DNA from: Pseudomonas sp. GM18
Lineage (GTDB): Bacteria; Pseudomonadota; Gammaproteobacteria; Pseudomonadales; Pseudomonadaceae
Assembly (NCBI RefSeq): GCF_000282195.1
Contig: NZ_AKJT01000075.1
Span: 62,001-126,000 of the forward strand
DNA length: 64,000 bases
Direction: 5' to 3'
Both the position numbers and the translations under genes were made by a program. Position 1 is the stretch's first letter, and each line of letters starts with the position of its first letter. The notes below the pieces were generated by a model. It was not told where the DNA came from and searched no databases. It saw nothing but the letters and a program-made list of their open reading frames with translations. Positions 34,989-42,727 of the stretch are shown piece by piece.

Positions 34989-35387
34989 TCAATCGCAGAA
35001 TTGCAGGACGTTGGCGCGGCTTTTTTCGCTCGGCGCGGTCTGGTCTTGTTGCAGCCAGAACTGACATTTTGGATTGGCCAGATTGTGTTTGCTGCTTCTG
35101 GCCTGTTCCACCATTTGTTGCTGGTCGTTCCTGCGCAGGTGTTCCTCGTACTGTTCGAACATCGGGTTTTGCGCAGCGGGTTGTTCAATCACCGGCGGTT
35201 TGGCCAGTTGTTCCACCGCTTGGGCCAAGGGTGCCAATTGCTCGTTGAACAACAGGCGCCAGGCGAGCCAACAGGTCAGTGCGATCGCGATAAATCCCAG
35301 CCACAAACCGAGGGCGATGCTGCCGGTCAGTTGCAGCGCATTGAGCTGGATCGGCATGGAACGGCGCGGGTGGGGACGGTAGGGCAT
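34989..35387 (-). CDS. Small membrane protein, function unknown
   Basis: A 132-residue protein with one strong membrane helix at about residues 20-45 (ITGSIALGLWLGFIAIALTCW region), a short basic N-terminus (YRPHPRRS) and a Gln-rich helical C-terminal part that could form a coiled coil. It has two cysteines near the end (KCQFW and LQFCD). AGGAGG six bases upstream of the ATG is one of the strongest ribosome sites here. It is translationally linked to the Gre-like gene downstream. Confidence 0.7.
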   Translation of the reverse strand: MPYRPHPRRSMPIQLNALQLTGSIALGLWLGFIAIALTCWLAWRLLFNEQLAPLAQAVEQLAKPPVIEQPAAQNPMFEQYEEHLRRNDQQQMVEQARSSKHNLANPKCQFWLQQDQTAPSEKSRANVLQFCD

Positions 35388-35520
35388 GACTGCCTCCTGG
35401 CGGGTGGTCGCGGGGGAGTGGCGATTGTCGCACGAAGATTAATCGTCGTCGGCTCTTCTGCGCGGGGTAATTTATGCGGACAATCGGCGCTTTTGCCAAC
35501 GGGAACCTGGAATGCCTGAA

Positions 35521-36654
35521 ATGAAAACCCGCTGGGATATTTTTTGCACCGTGGTCGACAATTTCGGCGACATCGGCGTGACCTGGCGTCTGGCCCGCCA
35601 ACTGGTGGCCGAACATGCAGTGACGGTGCGCTTGTGGGTCGATGACCTGCGGGCCTTCGAGCGGTTGTGTCCAGAAATCGACATCCACGCCGCGCAGCAG
35701 TGGCAGCAGGGTGTCGAGGTGCGACAGTGGTCAGCGGACTGGCAACCCACCGAAGCCGCAGATGTCGTTATCGCCGCATTCGCCTGCCAGTTGCCGAGTG
35801 CTTATATGGAGGCCATGGCCGAACGGGAAAAGCCGCCACTGTGGATGAACCTCGATTATCTGAGCGCCGAAGACTGGGTCGTCGGTTGTCACGGCTTGCC
35901 GTCGGTGAAGTACAAGAATGTGCAGAAGTTCTTTTTCTTCCCGGGTTTTCGCAAGGGCACAGGTGGCTTGCTGCGTGAGAGGGGATTGCTCGAGCGGCGT
36001 CGGCAGTTTCAGCAAAGCCCTGAGGCTCAGCGAGAATTCCTGCAAGGCCTGGGGGTTGAACGCGCCCCGAATGCACAGCTGATCTCGCTGTTCGCTTACG
36101 AGAATACCGGGCTGGCCAGTTGGCTCGACGCCATGGCTGCCGACTCGACGCCCACTCATCTGCTGGTGCCCGAGGGGCGGATTCTCGGCGACGTCGAACG
36201 CTGGCTCGGGGTGAGCGGGCTGACGGCCGGCGCAGTGCATGCGCGCGACGCCCTGACCGTGCAAGTGCTGCCGTTCGTCCGACAGGATCAATATGACCTG
36301 CTGCTGTGGAGCTGCGATTTCAACGCCGTGCGCGGCGAAGATTCCTTTGTTCGTGCGCAATGGGCAGGCCGGCCGCTGCTCTGGCACATCTATCAGCAGG
36401 ACGAAGATATCCACCTGGACAAGCTCGACGCCTTCCTGACCCTGTACACCCACGGCCTGTCCAAACCTGCCGGCGAGGCGATCAGCGGTCTATGGCGGGC
36501 GTGGAATGCAGGTGAGACAATGGTTGAGCACTGGAAATCAACCCGCAAACATTGGCCGGAACTGGAAAAACATGCCGAGGCGTGGTGTCTGGAACAAGCC
36601 TTGCAGGCAGATCTTGCCGCGGCGCTGGTACAGTTTTACCTAAATTGGATATGA
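35521..36654 (+). CDS. earP: EarP, EF-P arginine rhamnosyltransferase
   Basis: A 377-residue cytosolic GT-B glycosyltransferase that transfers rhamnose from dTDP-rhamnose to Arg32 of EF-P. Starting at 35521 puts the conserved acidic pair DNFGDIG at Asp13 and Asp17, as published for Pseudomonas EarP; the ATG at 35512 would shift them by three. The C-terminal nucleotide-sugar domain shows LPFVRQDQYDLLLWSCDFN, RGEDSFVRAQWAGRPLLWHI and YQQDEDIHLDKLDAFL. The target gene efp starts 48 bp downstream. Confidence 0.95.
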   Translation: MKTRWDIFCTVVDNFGDIGVTWRLARQLVAEHAVTVRLWVDDLRAFERLCPEIDIHAAQQWQQGVEVRQWSADWQPTEAADVVIAAFACQLPSAYMEAMAEREKPPLWMNLDYLSAEDWVVGCHGLPSVKYKNVQKFFFFPGFRKGTGGLLRERGLLERRRQFQQSPEAQREFLQGLGVERAPNAQLISLFAYENTGLASWLDAMAADSTPTHLLVPEGRILGDVERWLGVSGLTAGAVHARDALTVQVLPFVRQDQYDLLLWSCDFNAVRGEDSFVRAQWAGRPLLWHIYQQDEDIHLDKLDAFLTLYTHGLSKPAGEAISGLWRAWNAGETMVEHWKSTRKHWPELEKHAEAWCLEQALQADLAAALVQFYLNWI

Positions 36655-36702
36655 TACGCGGCCTAGATTTTTGTAAATCCCATCCAAATTCGGATATTCG
36701 CA

Positions 36703-37272
36703 ATGAAAACTGGTAAAGAACTGAAACCCGGTATGGTGATCCGTATCGACAACGATCCTTGGCTGGTTCAGAAAGCTGAATTCACCAAGTCGGGTCGTAA
36801 CAGCGCGATCATGAAGACCAAGCTGAAAAACCTGTTGACCGGTTACAAGACCGAAACCGTTTACAGCGCTGACGACAAGCTGGACGACGTAATCCTCGAC
36901 CGCAAAGAAGCGACCCTGTCCTTCATCAGCGGCGACTCCTACACGTTCATGGACACCACTGACTACACCATGTACGAGCTGAACGCTGAAGACATCGAAG
37001 CCGTTCTGCCTTTCGTTGAAGAAGGCATGACCGATGTTTGCGAAGCGATCTTCTTCGAAGAGCGTCTGGTTTCCGTAGAACTGCCGACCACTATCGTGCG
37101 TCAGGTTGACTACACCGAAGGTTCCGCTCGCGGTGACACTTCCGGCAAGGTGATGAAGCCTGCCAAACTGAAGAACGGTACCGAGCTGTCGGTTGCTGAC
37201 TTCATCGAAATCGGCGACATGATCGAGATCGATACCCGCGAAGGCGGTTCCTACAAAGGCCGTGCTAAATAA
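36703..37272 (+). CDS. efp: Translation elongation factor P with Arg32
   Basis: A 189-residue, three-domain factor that rescues ribosomes stalled at polyproline. The loop reads KSGRNSAIM with Arg32 (counting from Met1) in place of the Lys found in E. coli, so it is the rhamnosylated type served by EarP. The C-terminal domain has SVELPTTIVRQVDYTEG and GDMIEIDTREGGSYKGRAK. Codons are those of a highly expressed gene. A clear terminator follows. Confidence 0.98.
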   Translation: MKTGKELKPGMVIRIDNDPWLVQKAEFTKSGRNSAIMKTKLKNLLTGYKTETVYSADDKLDDVILDRKEATLSFISGDSYTFMDTTDYTMYELNAEDIEAVLPFVEEGMTDVCEAIFFEERLVSVELPTTIVRQVDYTEGSARGDTSGKVMKPAKLKNGTELSVADFIEIGDMIEIDTREGGSYKGRAK

Positions 37273-37289
37273 GCACCGCTTGAGGAATG

Positions 37290-37321
37290 AAAAAGCCCGA
37301 CCATTGAGTCGGGCTTTTTTG
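37290..37321 (+). terminator. Terminator of efp
   Basis: AAAAAGCCCGAC with GTCGGGCTTTTTT, about 20 bp after the efp stop. Confidence 0.92.
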
Positions 37322-37329
37322 TGATCCAG

Positions 37330-37423
37330 AAAAGATCGCAGCCTCGCTTCACTCGACAGCTCCTACAGGGGGAATACAAAACCCATGTAGGAGCTGTCGA
37401 GTGAAACGAGGCTGCGATCTTTT
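37330..37423. repeat. REP doublet with 37-bp arms
   Basis: Left arm 37330-37366 and right arm 37387-37423 are reverse complements with one mismatch; they start AAAAGATCGCAGCCTCGCTT and meet at TCCTAC / GTAGGA. Same family as the pair at 17952-18025. It lies between the efp terminator and a convergent esterase gene. Confidence 0.85.
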
Positions 37424-37429
37424 GCTTAA

Positions 37430-38443
37430 TTATTTCAGGTGTTGCTTGAGCTCTTCGGATGCTTGCAGCATCGCCGAACGCACCGCAGGCACCTGGCTCA
37501 CCACGTTGAGCAAACCGTAGTCGTGGATCATGCCGTTGTAGCGCACCGCCGTGACCGGCACACCGGCCTCGTCGAGCTTACGGGCGTAGGCTTCACCTTC
37601 ATCGCGCAGTACATCGGCGCCGGCCGTCTGCACCAGAGCGGGTGGCAAACCCTTGAGTTGCGCGGTGGTCGCCCGCAGCGGTGAGGCGTAGATTTCGTTC
37701 CGCTGTTTGGCATCAGTGGTGTAGTTGTCCCAGAACCACTTCATCATGTTTTTGGTGAGGAAGTGCCCCTCGGCGAACTGGTTGTAAGACGCCGTCTCGA
37801 AGCTGGCGTCAGTCACCGGCCACAACAACACCTGGAACCTGATCGCCGGCGTGCCCTTGTCTTTGGCCATCAGCGCAACCACGGCCGCCATGTTGCCACC
37901 GACGCTGTTGCCGGCCACGGCCAGGCGTTTGCCGTCGACGTTGATCTCTTTACCGTGCTCGGCCACCCACTTCGTCGCGGCGTAGGCCTGGTTGATCGCC
38001 ACCGGGTAATGCGCCTCGGGCGAAGGGGTGTAGTTGACGAACACCGCTGCCGCGCCCGAACCCGTTACCAAGTCCCGAACCAGCCGCTCGTGGGTCGGGA
38101 AGTCCCCCAGCACCCAGCCGCCGCCGTGGAAGAACATGAACACTGGCAGCTCGCCCTTGACCCCGGCCGGCCGAACGATGGTCAGGCTGATCGGTTGGCC
38201 GTCGACCTGGATGGTCTTGGTGCTGACATCGGCTTTTGGCAGCGTCAGCTTCACCCCGGCCTGCGCACCCACCAACACCGCACGGGCATCGGCAGGAGTG
38301 AGCTGTTCCATCGGTTTGCCGGTGCCGGCATTCAGCACGTCGAGGAACGCCTGGGTGTTGTGTTCAACCCCGTCGCCTGCGAACGCGCTGTTGATGGACA
38401 GGGCGAGAAGGGTACCGGTCAAGACTTTGCTGAAAGTGTTCAT
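37430..38443 (-). CDS. Exported HSL-family alpha/beta hydrolase
   Basis: A 337-residue esterase with a signal peptide (MNTFSKVLTGTLLALSINSA, cut after AFA). The hormone-sensitive-lipase oxyanion motif FFHGGGWVLGD, the nucleophile elbow GNSVGG, and the His in GMIHDYGLLN are present. It should hydrolyse short-chain esters in the periplasm or outside. AGGA seven bases before 38443 supports this ATG over 38449. It follows ohr in the same direction with a 32-bp gap, so it may be read with ohr under OhrR control. Confidence 0.85.
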   Translation of the reverse strand: MNTFSKVLTGTLLALSINSAFAGDGVEHNTQAFLDVLNAGTGKPMEQLTPADARAVLVGAQAGVKLTLPKADVSTKTIQVDGQPISLTIVRPAGVKGELPVFMFFHGGGWVLGDFPTHERLVRDLVTGSGAAAVFVNYTPSPEAHYPVAINQAYAATKWVAEHGKEINVDGKRLAVAGNSVGGNMAAVVALMAKDKGTPAIRFQVLLWPVTDASFETASYNQFAEGHFLTKNMMKWFWDNYTTDAKQRNEIYASPLRATTAQLKGLPPALVQTAGADVLRDEGEAYARKLDEAGVPVTAVRYNGMIHDYGLLNVVSQVPAVRSAMLQASEELKQHLK

Positions 38444-38475
38444 ATCCATTTCCTGTTCGGCCTTGGAATCAGTGG

Positions 38476-38895
38476 TTAGACGGTAACGTGCAGGCGTACA
38501 TCGACGTTGCCACGGGTGGCGTTGGAGTACGGGCAGACTTGGTGGGCAGCGTCGACCAGGCTTTGCGCATCGGCTTGTTCAAGGCCCGGCAGGCTGATGT
38601 GCAGGTCGATGTCCAGACCGAAACCGCCAGGGATCTGGCCGATGCCGACATGGGCGGTGATCGAGGCGTCATCCGGGATTTTGCGTTTGGTCTGGCTGGC
38701 GACGAATTTCAGCGCGCCGATGAAGCAGGCGGAATAGCCGGCAGCGAACAGTTGTTCAGGGTTGGTTGCCGCACCGCCGGCACCGCCGAGTTCTTTTGGG
38801 GTGGCGAGTTTGACGTCGAGGACGTTGTCGCTGGAGATCGCACGACCGTCACGGCCGCCAGTGGAGGTTGCGATTGCGGTGTAGAGAGTTTGCAT
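38476..38895 (-). CDS. ohr: Ohr, organic hydroperoxide reductase
   Basis: A 139-residue cytosolic peroxidase of the Ohr/OsmC fold. The reactive cysteines are Cys57 in GYSACFIGAL and Cys121 in HQVCPYSN. It reduces lipid and organic hydroperoxides. The start at 38895 gives the family N-terminus MQTLYTAIATSTGGRDG. It lies downstream of ohrR in the same direction, with a 265-bp gap that carries candidate OhrR operators. Confidence 0.96.
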   Translation of the reverse strand: MQTLYTAIATSTGGRDGRAISSDNVLDVKLATPKELGGAGGAATNPEQLFAAGYSACFIGALKFVASQTKRKIPDDASITAHVGIGQIPGGFGLDIDLHISLPGLEQADAQSLVDAAHQVCPYSNATRGNVDVRLHVTV

Positions 38896-38922
38896 GGTGT
38901 GAGCCTCGTTCGGGGTTTGATT

Positions 38923-38998
38923 ATTTGCGCTAAATGTTTGCGCGCTAAGTAAGTGCGAAGTGAATGTAGCTCGCAAATATTTAGCGCGCAAGATAATT
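38923..38998. promoter_or_regulatory. Putative OhrR operators before ohr
   Basis: Two related sites in opposite orientation: TTTGCGCTAAATGTTTGCGC (from 38926) and GCAAATATTTAGCGCGCAAG (38973-38992), the latter part of a 26-bp motif that recurs upstream of ohrR at 39661-39686 (21 of 26 bases match). Core TTGCGCGCTAAATATTTGCG on the minus strand. Confidence 0.6.
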
Positions 38999-39160
38999 TT
39001 TTGAAAAAAACTGACCCAGATCATCGCCTGGAGATTCGACCAGGCGGGAGATGCTTGAGATAGAGGCCTTCGTGCGGGATTTATGCGAAGTGAATTTTTT
39101 TACGACGGGGAGGACGCCTTCGCGGGCAAGTCGGAGCGCCGCGAAGAACGATAACGCGGT
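38999..39160. repeat. Intergenic stretch with a single REP unit
   Basis: Between the ohr operators and the end of ohrR. Bases 39114-39144 hold a REP unit (GACGCCTTCGCGGGCAAGTC). No gene was seen in the rest. Confidence 0.5.
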
Positions 39161-39622
39161 CTAAAGGCTGTCTTGCAGGTGGCTGCGCAGCTCCTGGAGA
39201 TCCGCTTGCAGCTTCTTCAACTGTTCCAGCGTCTGTCCGCTGGCGCCGAGGATGCACTGCGGAATATCGCGCGCCTTGTCTCGCAGCGCATGGCCTTGCT
39301 CGGTGAGTTCGACAATCACCACCCGTTCGTCTTCGCGGCTGCGGGTACGGCTCAGCAGGCCTTCGGCTTCCAGGCGCTTGAGCAGCGGGGTGAGGGAGCC
39401 AGGATCGGTCAGCAGTCGGGTGCTGATTTCGCCGACCGTCAACCCGTCCTTTTCCCACAACACCATCATCGCCAGGTACTGCGGATACGTCAGGCCCAGC
39501 GCTTGCAGCAGCGGTTTGTAGACCTTGGTCATCAGCAGCGAGGTGGAATGCAGGGCGAAGCAGACCTGATTGTCCAGCAGCAGGTTGTCGCAGTTGTCCG
39601 GGGTGTTGCGCTCGGTGTTCAT
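39161..39622 (-). CDS. ohrR: OhrR, MarR-type organic peroxide sensor
   Basis: A 153-residue MarR-family repressor. The peroxide-sensing Cys21 is in LDNQVCFALHS near the N-terminus, as in all OhrR proteins; the winged helix follows (LTYPQYLAMMVLWEKDGLTV, LTDPGSLTPLLKRLEAEGLL, REDERVV). Oxidation of the Cys releases DNA and turns on ohr. AAGG eight bases before 39622 supports the start. A paralogue of equal length, OspR, is encoded at 53993-54454. Confidence 0.94.
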   Translation of the reverse strand: MNTERNTPDNCDNLLLDNQVCFALHSTSLLMTKVYKPLLQALGLTYPQYLAMMVLWEKDGLTVGEISTRLLTDPGSLTPLLKRLEAEGLLSRTRSREDERVVIVELTEQGHALRDKARDIPQCILGASGQTLEQLKKLQADLQELRSHLQDSL

Positions 39623-39660
39623 TTCAACGCCTTGATCAGTGATCGTCATGAATCTAGCGG

Positions 39661-39686
39661 GCGAATCTTTAATGCGCCAGATAATT
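39661..39686. promoter_or_regulatory. Putative OhrR autoregulatory operator
   Basis: GCGAATCTTTAATGCGCCAG followed by ATAATT, 39 bp upstream of the ohrR start; it matches 21 of 26 bases with the site upstream of ohr at 38973-38998. Confidence 0.55.
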
Positions 39687-39691
39687 ATGGA

Positions 39692-40648
39692 CTAGTGGCG
39701 GTCCAGATTGGTTTGCAGCGCCAGATCCCACGGCGGGATGGGGCTGAAACGGGTCTTCAGGTATTCCAGCAACAAGCGGCTGCGTGAACTGGGTTGTTGC
39801 TCCAGGCGTAACGCATAAATGCCGGTGCTTTCCGGTTTTGGCAGACCTTTTTCGCAGAACAGCGGCAGCAGTTCGCCGCGCAATAAATATTCGCTGGCCA
39901 GCCATGTCGGCAGATGCGCGACGCCCAACCCGGCCAGTGCGCCGCAGACCAGCGCCTCGGCATTGTTGGCGCTCATGCGGATTCGCGCAGGCCGGTGCAA
40001 ATGCATCTGCCCATCACGCTCGAAGCGCCAGGCGAACGGCGGAGCCAGGCCGTCCCAATCCAGACCGTCGTGGTCGACCAATTGCGCCGGCTCGGTTGGC
40101 ACGCCACGGCGTTGCAGGTAATCGGGGCTGGCGCAAGCGATGCGCACCATGCTCGCCAACGGCGTGGCCACCAGTCGGGTATCGGCCATTTGCCCGGCAC
40201 GCAGCACCAGATCGACCTTGCCCAGGTTCGAGCCCTGCATGTCGACAAAGCTGTCGATCAGGTGCAATTGCACGTCGAGGCCGGGGTAAAGCGTCAGGAA
40301 GTCGGCAATCACCGGCGCCAGATGGCGTCGTCCGAACGCTGCCGGCGCATCGACCCGAATCAAGCCTTCCGGCGCATTGCTCAGGGACACCGCTTCCGCC
40401 CGGGCCAGCCGCAGTTCCGCGACGATCCGCCGCGCGCGCTCGGCAAAGGCCAAGCCTGCCGGAGTAGCCCGCACCGCGTGGGTGCTGCGAATGAACAGCT
40501 GACTGCCGACGGCGCTTTCCAGGCTGTCGATGCGTCGCGCTACGGCCGATGGTGTCAGGGGATGGCGGCGGGATGCGGCGGAAAAACTGCCGGTTTCCAG
40601 CACATCCAGAAACAGCCCGAGTTGTTCGGTCAATTGATTGGGGTTCAT
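39692..40648 (-). CDS. LysR-family regulator
   Basis: A 318-residue LysR protein. The N-terminal helix-turn-helix (LGLFLDVLETGSFSAASRRH, LTPSAVARRIDSLESAVGSQ) and periplasmic-binding-like effector domain (about 90-300, with LIRVDAPAAFGRRHLAPVI) are intact. It is divergent from the TauE/SafE-type permease gene, 109 bp away, and probably controls it. The ATG at 40648 gives the usual MNPNQLTEQLGLFLDV start. Confidence 0.88.
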   Translation of the reverse strand: MNPNQLTEQLGLFLDVLETGSFSAASRRHPLTPSAVARRIDSLESAVGSQLFIRSTHAVRATPAGLAFAERARRIVAELRLARAEAVSLSNAPEGLIRVDAPAAFGRRHLAPVIADFLTLYPGLDVQLHLIDSFVDMQGSNLGKVDLVLRAGQMADTRLVATPLASMVRIACASPDYLQRRGVPTEPAQLVDHDGLDWDGLAPPFAWRFERDGQMHLHRPARIRMSANNAEALVCGALAGLGVAHLPTWLASEYLLRGELLPLFCEKGLPKPESTGIYALRLEQQPSSRSRLLLEYLKTRFSPIPPWDLALQTNLDRH

Positions 40649-40757
40649 GGCTTCGTCAACGCTTGTGCGAATTTGGCACAGCCATTGTGCGTTGCTGTGC
40701 GTTTCCCTGCCAGAGCCGACTGCGTAGGATGAACGGCCTGACAAGAGGAAGCCGCCT

Positions 40758-41507
40758 GTGATTGAGTTCGTGATGTACCTGGTTTTTGGCGCCGCCCTGG
40801 GCACCCTCGGCGGGCTCTTCGGCATTGGTGGCGGGTTAGTGGCGATTCCGCTGTTGGGCGTGTGGTGCGGTCTCGATCAGCAAGTCGCCCAAGGCACGGC
40901 GCTGGTGATGGTGGTGCCGAACGTGATGCTGGCGCTGTGGCGCTATCACCAGCGCAATCGCATCGAATTGCGTCATGCGCTGCCATTGGCTTCGATGGGG
41001 TTCTGCTTCGCCTGGATCGGTTCGATCTGGGCGGTGGGCATCGATGCGCAAACCATGCGCCTGGGTTTCGTCGCGTTTCTGGTCGCGCTGTCTGCCTACA
41101 ATCTGATGCGAATGTTCACCGCCACCGCGCCGGCGTCTTCGCAGATGCACTATTCATGGCCGTGGCTGGGCGTGCTCGGCGCGGCTTCCGGGACCATGGG
41201 CGGGTTGTTTGGCGTGGGCGGGGCGGTGGTGGCAACGCCAGTGTTGACCAGTCTGTTTGGCACCAGTCAAGTGGTTGCCCAGGGCTTGTCGCTGGCGCTG
41301 GCATTGCCGAGCACGGGCGTCACGTTGGCGACTTATGCGGTGCACCATCAGGTGCACTGGGCGATCGGTATACCGTTGGCGGTCGGTGGATTGATGAGCA
41401 TCAGTTGGGGCGTGAGAATCGCCCACGCACTGCCGGAGCGGCTGTTACGCGGGCTGTTCTGTGGGTTTCTGGTGTGCTGCGCGGTGATGCTCGCCTTTAA
41501 AGTTTGA
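40758..41507 (+). CDS. TauE/SafE family permease (TSUP)
   Basis: A 249-residue inner-membrane protein with about eight helices in two repeats, each with the family loop GGLFGIGGGLVAIPLL and GGLFGVGGAVVATPVL. The family moves sulfite, sulfoacetate or other small organosulfur anions. The start is a GTG at 40758, with AGAGGA nine bases upstream. The last eleven bases overlap the end of the convergent LysR gene. Confidence 0.88.
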   Translation: MIEFVMYLVFGAALGTLGGLFGIGGGLVAIPLLGVWCGLDQQVAQGTALVMVVPNVMLALWRYHQRNRIELRHALPLASMGFCFAWIGSIWAVGIDAQTMRLGFVAFLVALSAYNLMRMFTATAPASSQMHYSWPWLGVLGAASGTMGGLFGVGGAVVATPVLTSLFGTSQVVAQGLSLALALPSTGVTLATYAVHHQVHWAIGIPLAVGGLMSISWGVRIAHALPERLLRGLFCGFLVCCAVMLAFKV

Positions 41508-42351
41508 AGCCTTCGACGATGTGCTCGGCCAGGCATTCGGTGATCGGCGAAGGGTTGTTCAGGTTGCGGATCAGCATGATGCTGGCTTCCGGCAGCAGGG
41601 GCAGGTCCTGGTCGGCGCCGAGGATGCGCATGTCTGGCGTGATCAGGCTTTCCAGTTGCGCGGTGATCGCAAGCCCCGCGCTGACCACCGCCATCAATGC
41701 CGACAGGCTGGAGCTGTTGTAGGCAATGCGGTAATCGCGGCCCATGGCGTCCAGCGCATTACACGCCCAAACACGGCAGAAACAATCACTGTTGAACATC
41801 GCCAGCGGCAGCGGCGTCTGCTCGTGGGCGTTGAAGCATTGGGCTTCGGCCCAGACAAAACGCTCCTTGCGCAACAACTGGCCGATCTCGTTACCCGGCT
41901 CGCGGGTGACGATGGACAGGTCCAGGTCCTGGCGCTGCAACAGTTGCCGGGTCGATTCGCAATGAACCTCGATCTGGATCAGCGGGTAGAACTGCGCGAA
42001 GCGCGACAGGATGCCCGGCAGAAAGCGCATCACGTAATCGTCGGGCGTGCCGATGCGCACTGTGCCGACCATGTGCGGCTCGCGCAGGGTATTGAAGACT
42101 TCGCTGTGGAGTTTGAGGATGCGCCGCGCATAGCCCAGCAACACCTGGCCTTCGGCGGTCAGCTTGACCTGGCGCCCGTCGCGTTCGAACAGCTGGCGCT
42201 GCAACACGTCCTCTTCCAGACGTTTCATCTGCATGCTCACCGCCGACTGGGTGCGGTTGACCATTTCCCCGGCGCGGGTAAAGCCGCCCTGATCGGCGAT
42301 CGCGACGAAGGTGCGCAGTACATCGGTGTCGATACTGGGGTAGGCGGACAT
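41497..42351 (-). CDS. LysR-family regulator
   Basis: A 284-residue LysR protein with intact helix-turn-helix (VLRTFVAIADQGGFTRAGEM, TQSAVSMQMKRLEEDVLQRQ) and effector domain (VRIGTPDDYVMRFLPGILSR). It is of the class often found divergent from small DUF1127 proteins, which is so here (gap 96 bp). GGAG eight bases before the start at 42351. The 3' end overlaps the convergent permease gene by eleven bases. Confidence 0.88.
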   Translation of the reverse strand: MSAYPSIDTDVLRTFVAIADQGGFTRAGEMVNRTQSAVSMQMKRLEEDVLQRQLFERDGRQVKLTAEGQVLLGYARRILKLHSEVFNTLREPHMVGTVRIGTPDDYVMRFLPGILSRFAQFYPLIQIEVHCESTRQLLQRQDLDLSIVTREPGNEIGQLLRKERFVWAEAQCFNAHEQTPLPLAMFNSDCFCRVWACNALDAMGRDYRIAYNSSSLSALMAVVSAGLAITAQLESLITPDMRILGADQDLPLLPEASIMLIRNLNNPSPITECLAEHIVEGFKL

Positions 42352-42447
42352 TCATCAATCTCCGAGATGTATGCCATCAGAAACATTCGTTGGATTGATC
42401 TTAGCGCTGCAGCGAGACTGGATCCATCCCTAAAGGAGGGCTACACG

Positions 42448-42663
42448 ATGAAAGGTCACAACGAGCATGTAACGGAAGAAAAATTCTCAATCCACGCGGT
42501 ATCCGATCTGCTGCACAAGTTTAGTCGCTGGTACGAACTTCACCGTGAACGTGAATTACTGGCGAGCTTGAGCGACGAAGCACTGAAGGACATCGGCGTG
42601 AGCCGCGCAGATGTGGAACATGAGGCGGTAAGACCGTTCTGGGATGATCCGATGCACAAATGA
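42448..42663 (+). CDS. DUF1127 (YjiS-like) small protein
   Basis: A 71-residue protein with the DUF1127 core: a basic, helical LLHKFSRWYELHRERELLAS followed by LSDEALKDIGVSRADVEHEA and a Trp-Asp end. AAAGGAGGG lies eight bases before the ATG. Such proteins bind RNA or influence phosphate and carbon metabolism in other bacteria; the role in Pseudomonas is not known. Confidence 0.85.
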   Translation: MKGHNEHVTEEKFSIHAVSDLLHKFSRWYELHRERELLASLSDEALKDIGVSRADVEHEAVRPFWDDPMHK

Positions 42664-42727
42664 TGATGCCATCGCTACACAAACCGCTTTCGGGTGAGGT
42701 AGGTTGCGAGCAGACAAGGAGATGCTC

